Shown: one piece after another, positions 33,257 through 43,144 of the stretch | Numbering within the stretch: position 1 is the first letter of the stretch | Layout: every line of letters starts with the position of its first letter | Origin: Rhyzopertha dominica | Lineage: Eukaryota > Arthropoda > Insecta > Coleoptera > Bostrichidae | Direction of reading: 5' to 3' | NCBI GenBank assembly: GCA_025024175.1 | Contig: QCXZ01000041.1 | Span: 27,089,786-27,153,785 of the forward strand | DNA length: 64,000 nucleotides | Made by a program: the position numbers and the translations under genes | Notes under the pieces: model-generated | Database searches by the model: none | What the model was told of the DNA's origin: nothing | What the model saw: the letters and a program-made list of their open reading frames with translations, nothing else

Positions 33257-33600
33257 TTAAAGTAATTTTCTTACTTGCCAGACATGCTGTAAATTCTTGA
33301 TAAGTTTTTCTACTGAGCAATTTGTTGCATTGATTTCCAACAATTCCAGGTATATGGTTTTAACTATATAACTAAAAATTGCGAAAATACACATCAGTTT
33401 GTTAGAATTGATATATGTACTTTCATCCAATAAAATGTAAAATTTGCATCCTTGCAATATTTTACCAGCTCTTCAGTCTCAACTGGTTCAAATGCGTTTT
33501 TTAAAAACTTCACTGCATTTTGTTGCAGCACGCCTTCCATATTTTTGAGCCAGGTAATATTTTCAGAAGTGCCTCACTGTGTTCAACAAAAAAGGCATAA
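33257..33600 (-). pseudogene. hAT-like transposase fragment, broken
   Basis: A minus-strand frame (33,457 to 33,257) reads FYILLDESTYINSNKLMCIF, then VEKLIKN. This matches the DEST-type segment around the first catalytic Asp in hAT-superfamily transposases and their domesticated relatives. Upstream on minus, in another frame, SPGSKIWKACCNKM also fits that family. The frames are shifted relative to one another and the C-terminal dimerisation domain is absent. It is a decayed fragment with no sign of function. Confidence 0.45.
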
Positions 33601-33664
33601 TGCTATTACAACGACTTTTATTTTGGTATGTAAAGAGGACTTGCTGTCTGCTGTTTGAAAAACT

Positions 33665-34380
33665 GAATTGCGAGGAAAATTCAAAGCTAAAAACTCAAAA
33701 AATTTATCAAATAGAATTCATTGGCGACGACTGTCAGTAGGACACCTCTGTAGCGCTTTCTATCGATGAGCGAAACAAGTTTGCGGGTGTTTAAATGTTG
33801 TATAAGTATCTATGTGCGATATACATAACTGTTAATGGGTATTCTTACAATGATCTTTAGGTTTTTATTTATTTGCAGTTTTAGTGCTGCTTGGGCCCTT
33901 TTCGCGCCAGCGGCAAATCCAAAAAAATCAAAGGAATGCTGTATTTTATCAGTTTTGCGCATTTAAATTTTATCCTTCGTGAATAACTAAACCCATAAAT
34001 CTCATAAAACATTATGCCACGTTTCAGCATCAGAACGCTGGTTCTTCTTATTTTGTAATTGTGTATTCATACCTGTAAATATTAAATGCAGAAGGTCCCA
34101 AGTTGATTTTTTTCGATAAATCGATCATTGCATAAACCAATAATCAATAAATGGTGTATTTACTGAATATTTGCCATTTACACCAGTTAATTATTCTATT
34201 TTTAAACAACTCTTTTTTTATCGGTAAGTAGATTATTTGTAAACGGATGTAATGGATTTCGAAGTAGATTGTTCTAGATTAAACTATTATCTCGCGAATT
34301 AATAATGGAAATCAGTTAGTGTTAAAGTTAACTTTTCTTTCGTTGGTTACTTTTCAAAAACTACAAACGTGCGATGACTA
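33665..34380. other. Non-coding stretch
   Basis: AT-rich with nothing recognised. Confidence 0.4.
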
Positions 34381-34384
34381 AGTG

Positions 34385-34642
34385 TAAGAAACAATGATTT
34401 TAAATAGCGCCACCCATACTTCGCAGAGAACTTGCGGCGCTCGTTAACCTACCCTGCACGCCACCGAAGCAGCGTTCAACTATGGCTGCACGGTGTACAA
34501 TAGAAGTCGAGCCAATAAACATTCTAGTGACTGTGCTTGTTACCAGCTTGGTATCGGCCTTACACTTAGTTACCGCTTACACGGGTAACCCACACGACTT
34601 TATTAATTACTGACCCTTACTCTACGACCCTAATATGTAACA
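34385..34642 (+). mobile_element. Possible solo LTR
   Basis: This 258-bp GC-richer block starts TGTAAGAAAC and ends TATGTAACA (TG...CA), with AATAAA at about 34,514, late in the block. The layout resembles a small copia-type LTR. There is no matching partner, internal sequence or target duplication, so the call is tentative. Confidence 0.3.
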
Positions 34643-34649
34643 TCCACGC

Positions 34650-36179
34650 GAAATTGTGTGCCAGCTCGTGAAACGTTCACGGATAATTTTCGGTTGCACC
34701 TAAAGGTTTGCTTTGCGAAGTGCGGCTTACTGTAATTTAGCAAGTTTCAAACTTTGGAGCGTTGTGATTGTACGATGTCCATCATTATCGCTTTCAGGCT
34801 GCATTTATTTTAATTTATGTAGTACGTTGCAGAAGGTCATTGTCTTCAGTTGCAATAAAACAAAACGAAAGCAAATTTGAAAATACTTATTCAGAACGAA
34901 CGGATAGTAAGTAGTATTAAGTTTTTGACAAACAATAGCGGTACCCCTTATATTTAAAAGAAACAAGCATATTTAGGTAATTTAGACGTTGAAAGCGACA
35001 CGCAAGTTCTTGTAGTTGTCAGCTGCAAATTCATGAGCAACATCGACATGTTACTTTTTAATATGTCATTGATTTATACCTATATCTTCACTATTCTGAT
35101 AGCGATAGCTTTCGTTTAGCACCAATATGAAAGTTGATTTTAGGATTGTAGTTATTATATTATTAGGACATAATCGCGTAATCCACCACCTCGGTGTATT
35201 TTGACGCCAGTCTGTTTCGACAGTCGAATTTTGCGTGTAAGATATCGCACTGTAATTTGAAAACGGCTGTTAGTATTAGAAAAGAAAATAGATGTTATTT
35301 TGCGCTTTGCAATAGATTTAAGCAGTAAAAAATCGGAAGAGCAGCTATGCCATTGTGTAAAACCAAATACTGCATTTAAGGTACTTGCTTTTTTTGTTAT
35401 TGCCATATAAGCTTTTCTTTAAAACTATTAACAATCGTAGCAAGAACAAACTGATGTAGCGGGTTAAAAGGCGTAGTGGGGGGAACATACTACGACCACC
35501 GCGTGATGTAATAGTTTTATGGCTACCATAAAATAACATGCGAGTGCTAACAAAAGTCAGCATTTTCAACCTTTCGCCAGATTTGTAATAGTTATACTGC
35601 TCTGTGCGTCGACTGTGTTTAATAATTCACATACGGTTTCAGCATCCAGTCTTCCCACTGCAACAGAGAAACGTGTCATATACAGACACTTTCTGCCAAA
35701 TTTCATAAACTGTATTTTGTTCCTTTCCAAGCTGATGCATTTTCTGCCACTATGTCTACATTACGCATATAACCGTGCTGATAATGTGTAATGTATCGAA
35801 ATAGCGCGACATTCGTGCAGGCACTGTATCTTTGCAGCACTCTTTGCTTAGATGCTCTGAGCTCAGCAATAGCAATTTTGCTACAAACTATAACATTAGC
35901 TATGATCTTGATCTTTAAGATTGCCGGGAGTGTGTTCATTTCACTGACATTCCTTAACTGACTCCAATCTCCGACCAGCACCTGTGGGGTTGTACCCTCC
36001 TCATTGCATCGCAGGCAGTTCCAACATTATTAAGTAAATTTATTTTAAGTAAATTATCATTATTATTGCTCTGCTCATCACACCGAAATCATTGGTGTAC
36101 CTTGCCCTTGGCACAGAATAACCAGAAGCGACGCTGTAAATAAGATATTACACAGAAATGTTTTGGATTCCAATTTAAA
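34650..36179. other. Non-coding stretch
   Basis: Short minus-strand frames (35,155-35,981) have no recognisable domain. No other feature is seen up to the retrotransposon target site. Confidence 0.45.
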
Positions 36180-36184
36180 GGGCT
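36180..36184. repeat. Target-site duplication GGGCT, left
   Basis: It is identical to 42,119-42,123 on the other side of the BEL/Pao element. Confidence 0.85.
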
Positions 36185-36402
36185 TTTCGTGTCCACGGAC
36201 AACTACCCGTTGAACTGGACGTAGGTTCGTTCTAAATAAGAACTTTTAAACGTTTTGCCCGTGTTTATTAATCTTTGTTATACAAAATTAAAAGGGAACA
36301 TAATTTTTGACAAGACTTGACTGACTTGAATAACTTGACAATAACTAACATGATACATTATTTTTTTCAATAAGTGCAGTGTTCAAACGCATGTCTCCCA
36401 CA
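36185..36402 (-). repeat. 3' LTR of the BEL/Pao element
   Basis: This LTR is 218 bp. On minus it starts TGTGGGAGACATGCG and ends CCGTGGACACGAAA. It differs from the 5' LTR only near its end (GGACAC against GGACGC). The target duplication abuts the AAA, so the terminus is not the usual CA. Confidence 0.95.
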
Positions 36403-36413
36403 TTCTCCCACCT
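36403..36413 (-). other. Polypurine tract
   Basis: On minus AGGTGGGAGAA directly precedes the 3' LTR, the expected place for the plus-strand primer of an LTR retrotransposon. Confidence 0.7.
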
Positions 36414-36472
36414 GAGGAACGATTCATTTTAAGTGACTCACAAAATTAAGGGAGACAAACATTTGCCCACTC

Positions 36473-37285
36473 TCAATTAGGATATCTTCTTGGCGGTTTG
36501 ACTGGACGCCCTCTGCGAGTAACACCTATCATCGTATTCGGTGTTGTATCGTGTAGTATTTCTGCCTCTTGCTCATCACTCTTAGAATCGGACTCGCCCT
36601 GGTCCTCGATCTCTGATTCACCCTCAATGATGACTTCATCACTTAGACCTCCTTCGGCCTTCGGGACTTCGTTACACTCCAGCGGAAAAAGGCGCTGGAC
36701 TGGACGTAACAGTTGGCCGTTGTTGGTCTTCACCCGAACCATCCTGGTGCAGCCGTCGATTCCAGGAAGTAGCTCAACAACTCTTCCTATTGGCCATTCA
36801 AAACGCTTTTGGTTGTCATTGCCGATGAGCACAACTTCACCGACTGCAATCTTACGCATTTTCTTCTGACCTTTATGAAATTTTAATTGTCCCAGATATT
36901 CTAATCTAAACCGACGACGTAGATCTTCACGTAGTTGCTGATGATAACGTATCTTACGGCATATGGAAGCTCTGTCTACATCATCACAATCTGGTACACC
37001 CGAATCTTTCATGTCGCGTATAAACATTGCCGGAGTTAATGCGATTAAGTCTTTGGGGTCATTTGAAACGTACGTGATCGGTCGCATGTTTATTGTGTCC
37101 TCACATTCGCATATTAAGGTTAACAAATCTTCGTAAGAAAGACACGCACTGCCGAGTACTTTGCGTAAAAGTCTTTTAAGCACTCCGATTAACCGTTCCC
37201 AAAATCCACCCCACCACGCAGCTGTAAGAGGGTTGAACCGCCACGTAATACGTTGGACGATGCGAAATTTTGGATATGATCCCAA
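36473..37285 (-). CDS. pol: BEL/Pao pol, integrase C-terminal part and DUF5641-type tail
   Basis: This 270-codon frame continues the integrase started at 37,189-38,088. WRFNPLTAAWWGGFWERLIG carries the third acidic residue (Glu) of the DDE triad in the usual BEL context, and TINMRPITYVSNDPKDL is also typical. A DUF5641-type domain follows from about residue 135 (LKFHKGQKKMRKIAVGEVVL, FEWPIGRVVELLPG, RPVQRLFPLE). The last 60 residues are acidic and then basic. The listed Met is not a start: the frame meets the upstream one within a run of A about 37,274, consistent with loss of a single base there. The stop at 36,473 precedes the polypurine tract by 60 bp. Confidence 0.85.
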   Translation of the reverse strand: MGSYPKFRIVQRITWRFNPLTAAWWGGFWERLIGVLKRLLRKVLGSACLSYEDLLTLICECEDTINMRPITYVSNDPKDLIALTPAMFIRDMKDSGVPDCDDVDRASICRKIRYHQQLREDLRRRFRLEYLGQLKFHKGQKKMRKIAVGEVVLIGNDNQKRFEWPIGRVVELLPGIDGCTRMVRVKTNNGQLLRPVQRLFPLECNEVPKAEGGLSDEVIIEGESEIEDQGESDSKSDEQEAEILHDTTPNTMIGVTRRGRPVKPPRRYPN

Positions 37286-38088
37286 TCTAAACTAGCGAAT
37301 GCGTTCTCGGTACCGACGAAGTTTGTTCCATTGTCCGTATAAACTATTCTGGGACGACCTCGTCGAGCTATGAATCTCCGTAGGGCTTTCATGAAACTGG
37401 CTGTAGATAGAGATAAAGTCAATTCTAGGTGCACCGCTCTATAAACACCACAAGTAAATAGACACACCCAGAGCTTTTCTCCAGTCTTCAAATGCAAGGG
37501 CCCGGCGAAGTCAATACCACAAACCTCAAATGCAGACGCATCTCTCACACGATCCGCCGGCAAGGCCGGACTCTCCACTTGGAATGACTTTGCTTCTTGC
37601 CTGCGACATACCGTGCATTTTGAGATCACAGAGCGAATAGAGCGCCGTCCACCCAGTACCCAATATTTTTCCCTCAGTATTCCCAGAAGTCCTTGCGTGC
37701 CTACATGCAAAGAATTTTCGTGCACTTCATATATCAAATTTTGTACCAACTGATGCTTTCCGGGTAATACGATTGGAAATCGGTAATTTTTAACGTCCTC
37801 ACGGTTCGAGACTTTGGTCCTGAGCCGTATCAAACCATCAACTTCGAAAGGACGCAGAGTCTGGAGGCGTTTATCTGATACACCTTCAAAGAATCCGGCC
37901 TGTACTATTTTCCAAACAACTTCTTCGGCATTATTTATTTCTTCCGCTGTCAACGTACCATGCAGACGTTGTTCTGACTGTCTGCTCTTGTAAATAAATC
38001 GTAGGATCCAAGCCATCATTCTCACAGTCTTAATGAACTTTGAAAAATACAGGAGATGCCAATTATCGCTACTACAGTTCAGAAGCAT
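37189..38088 (-). CDS. pol: BEL/Pao pol, integrase N-terminal and core
   Basis: This 299-codon frame holds the HHCC zinc-binding part (HENSLHVG, then KCTVCRRQEAK) and the first two catalytic Asp of the retroviral-type integrase (FEVCGIDFAGPL and IVYTDNGTNFVG). The frame then drifts into non-homologous residues after DWDHIQNF and ends at 37,189, because the true continuation is in the frame of 36,473-37,285. At its start it overlaps no part of the reverse-transcriptase frame: a 55-bp gap (38,089-38,143) covers the second break. The integrase would insert the cDNA copy into chromosomal DNA. Confidence 0.85.
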   Translation of the reverse strand: MLLNCSSDNWHLLYFSKFIKTVRMMAWILRFIYKSRQSEQRLHGTLTAEEINNAEEVVWKIVQAGFFEGVSDKRLQTLRPFEVDGLIRLRTKVSNREDVKNYRFPIVLPGKHQLVQNLIYEVHENSLHVGTQGLLGILREKYWVLGGRRSIRSVISKCTVCRRQEAKSFQVESPALPADRVRDASAFEVCGIDFAGPLHLKTGEKLWVCLFTCGVYRAVHLELTLSLSTASFMKALRRFIARRGRPRIVYTDNGTNFVGTENAFASLDWDHIQNFASSNVLRGGSTLLQLRGGVDFGNG

Positions 38089-38143
38089 TGTAACAACTCG
38101 CTTCTTTCTCTCTTGTTCTACTTCTGCCTCATCTACTTGAAGC

Positions 38144-40747
38144 TTAATCCTGTGGCCACTGTGACGGAGCTTCTTTCAGCCAAGCTGGACTCTCCCACCA
38201 TTTTGATTCATACAGCTGACGGGCACTACAGCCTCTAGATGGAAGATCTGCTGGATTCTGCTTTCCTGGCAAATGCTTCCACGATTCAGCTTGTGTCAAT
38301 GATCGTATTTCCTTTATACGGTTGCCAACGAAAGTCCCCCATTCTTCGGTTCTCTGAATCCATGACATTACGGTTGAGGAGTCACTCCAATAATGAGTTT
38401 CAGGCTTGACATCAATGTTCTCCAGAACCGACGAACAAAGTCGAGCTCCAATTGTTGCTGCTAGCAATTCTAATCGAGGTATGGTGGTAGACTTCAAGGG
38501 TGCAACACGAACCTTGGCTGCAAGAAGAAAAATATGTACTCCATCTTCTACCTCTACCCGCAAAAAGACCACCGCTGCATAAGCCCACTTGCTTGCGTCT
38601 GAGAAGACGTGTAAACTGACATCTTTTGATTCCCCTTCACCTCCTTTCACCCAACGGGGTATTTCAATTTCAAGGAGATACGGTAAATCTCGTTTCCATT
38701 CTAGAAAGGCTTTAGCCATGTCTTCATCCACTTCTGTGTCCCATCCTATTNTCATGTTCCAAGCTTGTTGCAGCAAGATTTTGGGACGAAGTGTAGCTGG
38801 GCACGTAACACCTATGGGATCAAAGACTTTTTGCGCCATAGAAAGCATCTTCCTTTTCGTAACCATATTGTCGTCTACACTCTCAATGCATGTAGAGTTG
38901 ATTTTTAGGACGTCCCTATTTGGCATCCAAGACAGACCTAGAACTGGCACAACTGCATCGTCATTTTTTGTGCGATCCGCACTGTGCTCCCACCCTCGAA
39001 GGTCGAACTTGGCTTCATGCATAATCGCCACAGATTCTTGGATAAATCTGGCGAGTGATATTTCATCTGGCACACTTGCAACGCAATTGTCTACATAAAA
39101 ACTGCGTGACAACTTGTCTATTGTGTCTTCTGTATACAACTGATGATCTTCACAGCGTCTTCTGCATTCTTTTAAATGGTAGTCAATCGTGGCACCTAAT
39201 AAGAATGGACTACTGTTAATACCAAAAACTACACGCCGATGTCTATAAATAATTTCCTCGCCAGTGGTTCCTATCCACAAGAAACGTAGAAAATCACGAT
39301 CCGACTCGTGCAGTCCGATTTGAAGGAAAGCCTTTCTGATGTCTGACACCACCCCTATCTTGCTGATCCGAAATCGAAGTAAAATTGCGGGAATCTTTTC
39401 AATTAAGTTAGGTCCAATTTCCAAGCAGCTGTTCAATGATGGTTTTCCCTTTTCACAAGCGGATGCGTCGAATACAGGCCTGATCTTGGTCGTTCCACAT
39501 TCCTTAATAACTGGTCTATGTGCCAAATAGTGACAAGGCTTCTCCCATTCTAGTTCGGTCACTCTTTCAATTATTCTATCTTTTTCCCATTCTCTAAAGA
39601 CTTGTCCATATGATTCTACCAGATCTTGAGATCGTAGTTTTCTCATAGTGGAATCAAGTCTCCTCTTTGCCACTGCACGGTAGTCTGGTATGGGTGGGTG
39701 TCCATCTAAAAATGGCAATCTCACTACGTATCGTCCTTCGCAGTCCTTTTCTATGGTTTTCTCGAATAGTTCTTTAGCAGCTAGAGCGGTTTCTTCCCGT
39801 GTTTTTCTTTCACCTGGATCAACAATTCCTAACACGTCAAGATTCCATAAATTTGCAACCTGATCGTTCTTTGTAAAGAGAGAAATAACTGTCATCGCTA
39901 CACTGGATTCTATCGCCTTGGATGGCTTCTGGCCCATTAAAGTCCATCCCAATATCGTCTCCATAGCCACTAACCCACATTGTAGATCATGTTTCCTCCC
40001 AGTATAAAGCTTACCTGCCACGTCTGCTCCCAGCAACACTTCAACTGCAGTGGAACCAGACACATCAGAAAGCTCAATTCCCAAAGCTTTTAACTCTTCT
40101 GTCCAAATTCCCTGTCCCACTGACGGAATATTACTGCATATATGGGGGTATTCTAACACTTTAAGCCTGTACGCACGTTCTTGATTACCCAGCAGAATTT
40201 CATAACATGCCCGCTTCTTTACTGGTGTAACACCTCCTCCAAAAAGACTGTTGATAGTATTCTCAAAACCAATAGCTGTAAAACCCATGTGACGTGCAGT
40301 AGATGCCAATATATATGATCGTTGTGATCCACTGTCTATTACAGCCCTCACTTTCATTGATTTCTGCCCATTCCACATCGTTCGCATCAATGTTTGAAGC
40401 ACAACAGTTCCATTTGTCTGGTTCGATAACGCTGTCTGGTTGACTGTCTCCGTCTGAGCTGGTTTATTAGCAGGCAGTTCTGCACACATTATGACTACAT
40501 GAGGTTTACTACAAACGATGCACTTCAGCCGAGTACGACATCTTCTTGCTGGATGCCCGACGCCAAGGCACTTGAAACAAGCACCCTTGAATTTTATAGC
40601 TTCCTTCTTTTGATCCATACTGTATGTCTGTGCCTTGAAGCAATTTATACTCTCATGCGGACCCTCACAGAATATGCAACGTCTGCTGGTTGCCTCACAG
40701 TTAACTAAACTGGCTGCTGTCGATGTCTTAGGTTCAATGGACTGCAT
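38144..40747 (-). CDS. pol: BEL/Pao gag C-terminus, protease, reverse transcriptase, RNase H
   Basis: This is an 867-codon frame. Three zinc knuckles lie at residues 24-36, 57-70 and 76-88. The aspartic protease (DUF1758-type) follows with AVIDSGSQRSYI (Asp 138). The reverse transcriptase includes RPVFDASACEKGKPSLN, SDIRKAFLQIGL and YVDN near residues 551-554. The Pao A17-type region has RGWEHSADRTKNDDAVVPVL and FDPIGVTCP. RNase H has HVFSDASKWAYAAVVF and YWSDSSTVMSWI, ending with PGKQNPADLPSRG. The catalytic YxDD is YVDN here. One residue is unknown (N at 38,751). The frame is offset from gag, so the Met at 40,747 need not be a start: BEL/Pao elements usually make one Gag-Pol polyprotein. 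Confidence 0.9.
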   Translation of the reverse strand: MQSIEPKTSTAASLVNCEATSRRCIFCEGPHESINCFKAQTYSMDQKKEAIKFKGACFKCLGVGHPARRCRTRLKCIVCSKPHVVIMCAELPANKPAQTETVNQTALSNQTNGTVVLQTLMRTMWNGQKSMKVRAVIDSGSQRSYILASTARHMGFTAIGFENTINSLFGGGVTPVKKRACYEILLGNQERAYRLKVLEYPHICSNIPSVGQGIWTEELKALGIELSDVSGSTAVEVLLGADVAGKLYTGRKHDLQCGLVAMETILGWTLMGQKPSKAIESSVAMTVISLFTKNDQVANLWNLDVLGIVDPGERKTREETALAAKELFEKTIEKDCEGRYVVRLPFLDGHPPIPDYRAVAKRRLDSTMRKLRSQDLVESYGQVFREWEKDRIIERVTELEWEKPCHYLAHRPVIKECGTTKIRPVFDASACEKGKPSLNSCLEIGPNLIEKIPAILLRFRISKIGVVSDIRKAFLQIGLHESDRDFLRFLWIGTTGEEIIYRHRRVVFGINSSPFLLGATIDYHLKECRRRCEDHQLYTEDTIDKLSRSFYVDNCVASVPDEISLARFIQESVAIMHEAKFDLRGWEHSADRTKNDDAVVPVLGLSWMPNRDVLKINSTCIESVDDNMVTKRKMLSMAQKVFDPIGVTCPATLRPKILLQQAWNMXIGWDTEVDEDMAKAFLEWKRDLPYLLEIEIPRWVKGGEGESKDVSLHVFSDASKWAYAAVVFLRVEVEDGVHIFLLAAKVRVAPLKSTTIPRLELLAATIGARLCSSVLENIDVKPETHYWSDSSTVMSWIQRTEEWGTFVGNRIKEIRSLTQAESWKHLPGKQNPADLPSRGCSARQLYESKWWESPAWLKEAPSQWPQD

Positions 40748-41766
40748 TCTGTTCTTCCTAGGTACTTGCAGTTATTTCCAAGCAGACCAAAGTTTTCTGT
40801 TGCTAAAACAATCCTCTGCTCATTCTCAACTTCACTTTGCAGAAATCGCATCAGGCCTTCTAGTCGATTTTGCAGTGGAGACTCCTCACCTTCTGCGCTA
40901 TGCCCACTTGAAAATTCAGGTGAACGCTGCCACGCTCGTAAAAGACTTTCTGGAAGGCATGATTCGATTAATGGGAACAAAACTGCAGCACAGTTACCCT
41001 TGGTTATGCCTAATGTTTCGAGTGACCTTAACTGTGTCTCAATGCGGTCATACAGTGCAGAAATATCGATATGGCCTAGCGTCATGGGATTTCCTAAAAT
41101 TAGTTTTAACAGTTCCCTGACATATACCTCTATTTGAAGGTCTTCGCGCCCATATCGTGTTTTCAAACAGTCCATAACTTTTTCATAGTTTTCTTCCATA
41201 GCAGGAAAACTTTCCACCAGTTGTCTTGCCCTGCTGCCAGGAATCGTCGCTTGAACTAAGTATACGATCTTGTCGTGAGCATCTATATTAGGATCTACGT
41301 GGATTTTCTTAAATTGTGCCCAAAACCCAAGCCAATCCTTGATATCTCCACCAAACTGCTTAAATTCAATATTTGGTAACTTGAAACTGCGCATACCAGT
41401 TTGACAATTGGAAATAATACTCCTGCTAGCTTCAAATTCTAATTCATCCCTACCGTCTGCTGCTGCAGTCCGTTGATTTTGCGTATCAGCCCATTTTAGC
41501 CGCAGCGCAGTATATTTCTTAAGGTACGTGTCACAAACCTCCATTTCCTTTGTAAGATCTTCCACAGACGCGTTAGCTTCGAGAAGATGGGTGTAGATTT
41601 GCTCATCCGCAACTTGTAACTTGCAAAACTTCTGCTGCAATATCTCCCATATTGCCGCAATCTGTTCAAATTCTATTGGTTCCTTCGATAACAAAGATTC
41701 TATTTCATTCGCATTTTTTGTGACGGCTGCACGAAGTACTGCTCGATTCGACTTGCTTCCATCCAT
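40705..41766 (-). CDS. gag: BEL/Pao gag, N-terminal part
   Basis: This 353-codon frame starts at the first Met after the primer-binding site and leader (41,767-41,879). Residues 1-120 look helical and charged. A DUF1759-type domain, the BEL/Pao capsid-like part, follows from about residue 123 with FKLPNIEFKQFGGDIKDWLG, FWAQFKKIHVD, VYLVQATIPGSRARQLVESF and LKTRYGRED. The frame ends 43 bp inside the next one. In related elements Gag continues without a break into the zinc knuckles, which here lie in the other frame. I therefore infer either a frame change near 40,755-40,790 or, less likely, a recoding site. Confidence 0.9.
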   Translation of the reverse strand: MDGSKSNRAVLRAAVTKNANEIESLLSKEPIEFEQIAAIWEILQQKFCKLQVADEQIYTHLLEANASVEDLTKEMEVCDTYLKKYTALRLKWADTQNQRTAAADGRDELEFEASRSIISNCQTGMRSFKLPNIEFKQFGGDIKDWLGFWAQFKKIHVDPNIDAHDKIVYLVQATIPGSRARQLVESFPAMEENYEKVMDCLKTRYGREDLQIEVYVRELLKLILGNPMTLGHIDISALYDRIETQLRSLETLGITKGNCAAVLFPLIESCLPESLLRAWQRSPEFSSGHSAEGEESPLQNRLEGLMRFLQSEVENEQRIVLATENFGLLGNNCKYLGRTECSPLNLRHRQQPV

Positions 41767-41879
41767 TGCGCCGATTACGATGGCCGTTCACCCACCGAAA
41801 CTACAGCAAAAATGCGGGTGAAAAGCACACCAACAGCCCACAATGTCAGTTTTTGATCACAAAAATTCCTGTACAAAAC

Positions 41880-41897
41880 GTCCTGTCACGGTCGCCA
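41880..41897 (-). other. Primer-binding site
   Basis: On minus TGGCGACCGTGACAGGAC lies 3 bp inside the 5' LTR. The TGG start matches a tRNA CCA end, and from memory the rest resembles the 3' end of an arthropod tRNA-Arg. The tRNA identity is unchecked. Confidence 0.75.
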
Positions 41898-41900
41898 CTA

Positions 41901-42118
41901 TTTCGCGTCCACGGACAACTACCCGTTGAACTGGACGTAGGTTCGTTCTAAATAAGAACTTTTAAACGTTTTGCCCGTGTTTATTAATCTTTGTTATACA
42001 AAATTAAAAGGGAACATAATTTTTGACAAGACTTGACTGACTTGAATAACTTGACAATAACTAACATGATACATTATTTTTTTCAATAAGTGCAGTGTTC
42101 AAACGCATGTCTCCCACA
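41901..42118 (-). repeat. 5' LTR of the BEL/Pao element
   Basis: This 218-bp LTR is identical to the 3' LTR except for one transition. By family logic it contains the promoter. I see no clear TATA box. Confidence 0.95.
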
Positions 42119-42123
42119 GGGCT
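42119..42123. repeat. Target-site duplication GGGCT, right
   Basis: It is identical to 36,180-36,184. Confidence 0.85.
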
Positions 42124-43140
42124 ATTTGTTTCCTATAAGAAGTATTCGCCAATAATGATACACTGTTGTCGCACCTACAAAAGACTACCCGTCTCTTTAG
42201 GAAAACGACTGTTCGGGCGGTTAACGTGTTGGAAAGCAATACCGAAAACGAAAACTGCTAAATAACTTTACTGGTAACCACACAAGAAAAATCAAAACAT
42301 ATTACAAACTTTCTCTGACATTTCTCTCTTTTAAAAACAAGCATCGCCATCTTGGCTTTCTTGACTGACTATCTACTACTACAGAGCGTCTCACCTACCA
42401 ACAAGACAAAATGAACTAAATAATAGCACATTTCCCACATACACGGTCATATTATTATTATGGAGGAAAGCAGCGCCTGTGGATTAGGCAACTGGACTGA
42501 TAAATGACGTTCTTTTTGATCGTTCGGTCCCGACTGTAACCGAATACTGCGAAGCTTGTCGCCTCCTAGGGTAAATGTAGGTAAGAGTACGCACTTAGTG
42601 CTTGAAACCGATAATCCCGATCATGTATTAAGCTGCTGCCTTTTGTAGCTTTCTTTAAAGTTATCATTTCCTCACTTAATTCCAGGAAAGTTTTCCTTGA
42701 TTTTAGCCTTAAAAGTCATTACGTTTCTGCATCTCTGCAAGTGCGTACTCTTATACATGTGTATACATAAGAGTTAACGTCTTTACGCCTAAGAGTACGC
42801 ACGAGTTATTTGGTTACCTTGCCTTTATATCTGTTACAATTAAATATAACAATTTTGAAATTTATGAGTAATGACGATAAAACTGAAAATGTATTTTAAG
42901 CCAAAACATGTAGGTAAGTGAAAAACAGACTGCATTTAAATAAACTTCAAAAATAAAATCAACGTTCTCAACAATGTAACTTAAAAAACATGTCAAAAAG
43001 TGAACTCTTACAATTGAGGCAAGTAAGTTGCTCTGCTCCATAGCCTGTGCAGATTTCATGTCAATAAATGCTGCATATGTAGCAGTTGATCCAGTCGTCT
43101 CTGGACGTAGAAAATAATACTCCACAACCCGGACTACTTA
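42124..43140. other. Non-coding stretch with an AAGAGTACGCAC motif
   Basis: The motif aagagtacgcac occurs at about 42,574 and 42,793 and inverted (gtgcgtactctta) at about 42,739. It could belong to the terminal repeats of the neighbouring pogo-like element. No gene is seen. 42,862-43,125 (minus) has no recognisable domain. Confidence 0.4.
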
Positions 43141-43144
43141 CGTC

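Larger units (their letters stand above)
36185..42118 (-). mobile_element. Complete BEL/Pao LTR retrotransposon, very young insertion
   Basis: The 5,934-bp element is bounded by 218-bp LTRs and flanked by GGGCT on both sides (36,180-36,184 and 42,119-42,123), a 5-bp duplication as expected for this group. The order on minus is 5' LTR, primer-binding site, gag (DUF1759-type), zinc knuckles, aspartic protease, reverse transcriptase, Pao-type A17 region, RNase H, integrase, DUF5641-type tail, polypurine tract, 3' LTR. Protease-RT-RNase H-integrase order with three CCHC-type knuckles identifies BEL/Pao. The LTRs differ at one position, so insertion was recent. Coding is split over four frames with no env-like frame. 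Whether the breaks are real or sequencing errors is open. Confidence 0.95.

Noticed and set aside
36498..36869. Plus-strand frames across the BEL/Pao element (36,498, 38,589, 40,635, 40,766 and others)
   Set aside because: Antisense shadows of gag and pol, with no independent domain.
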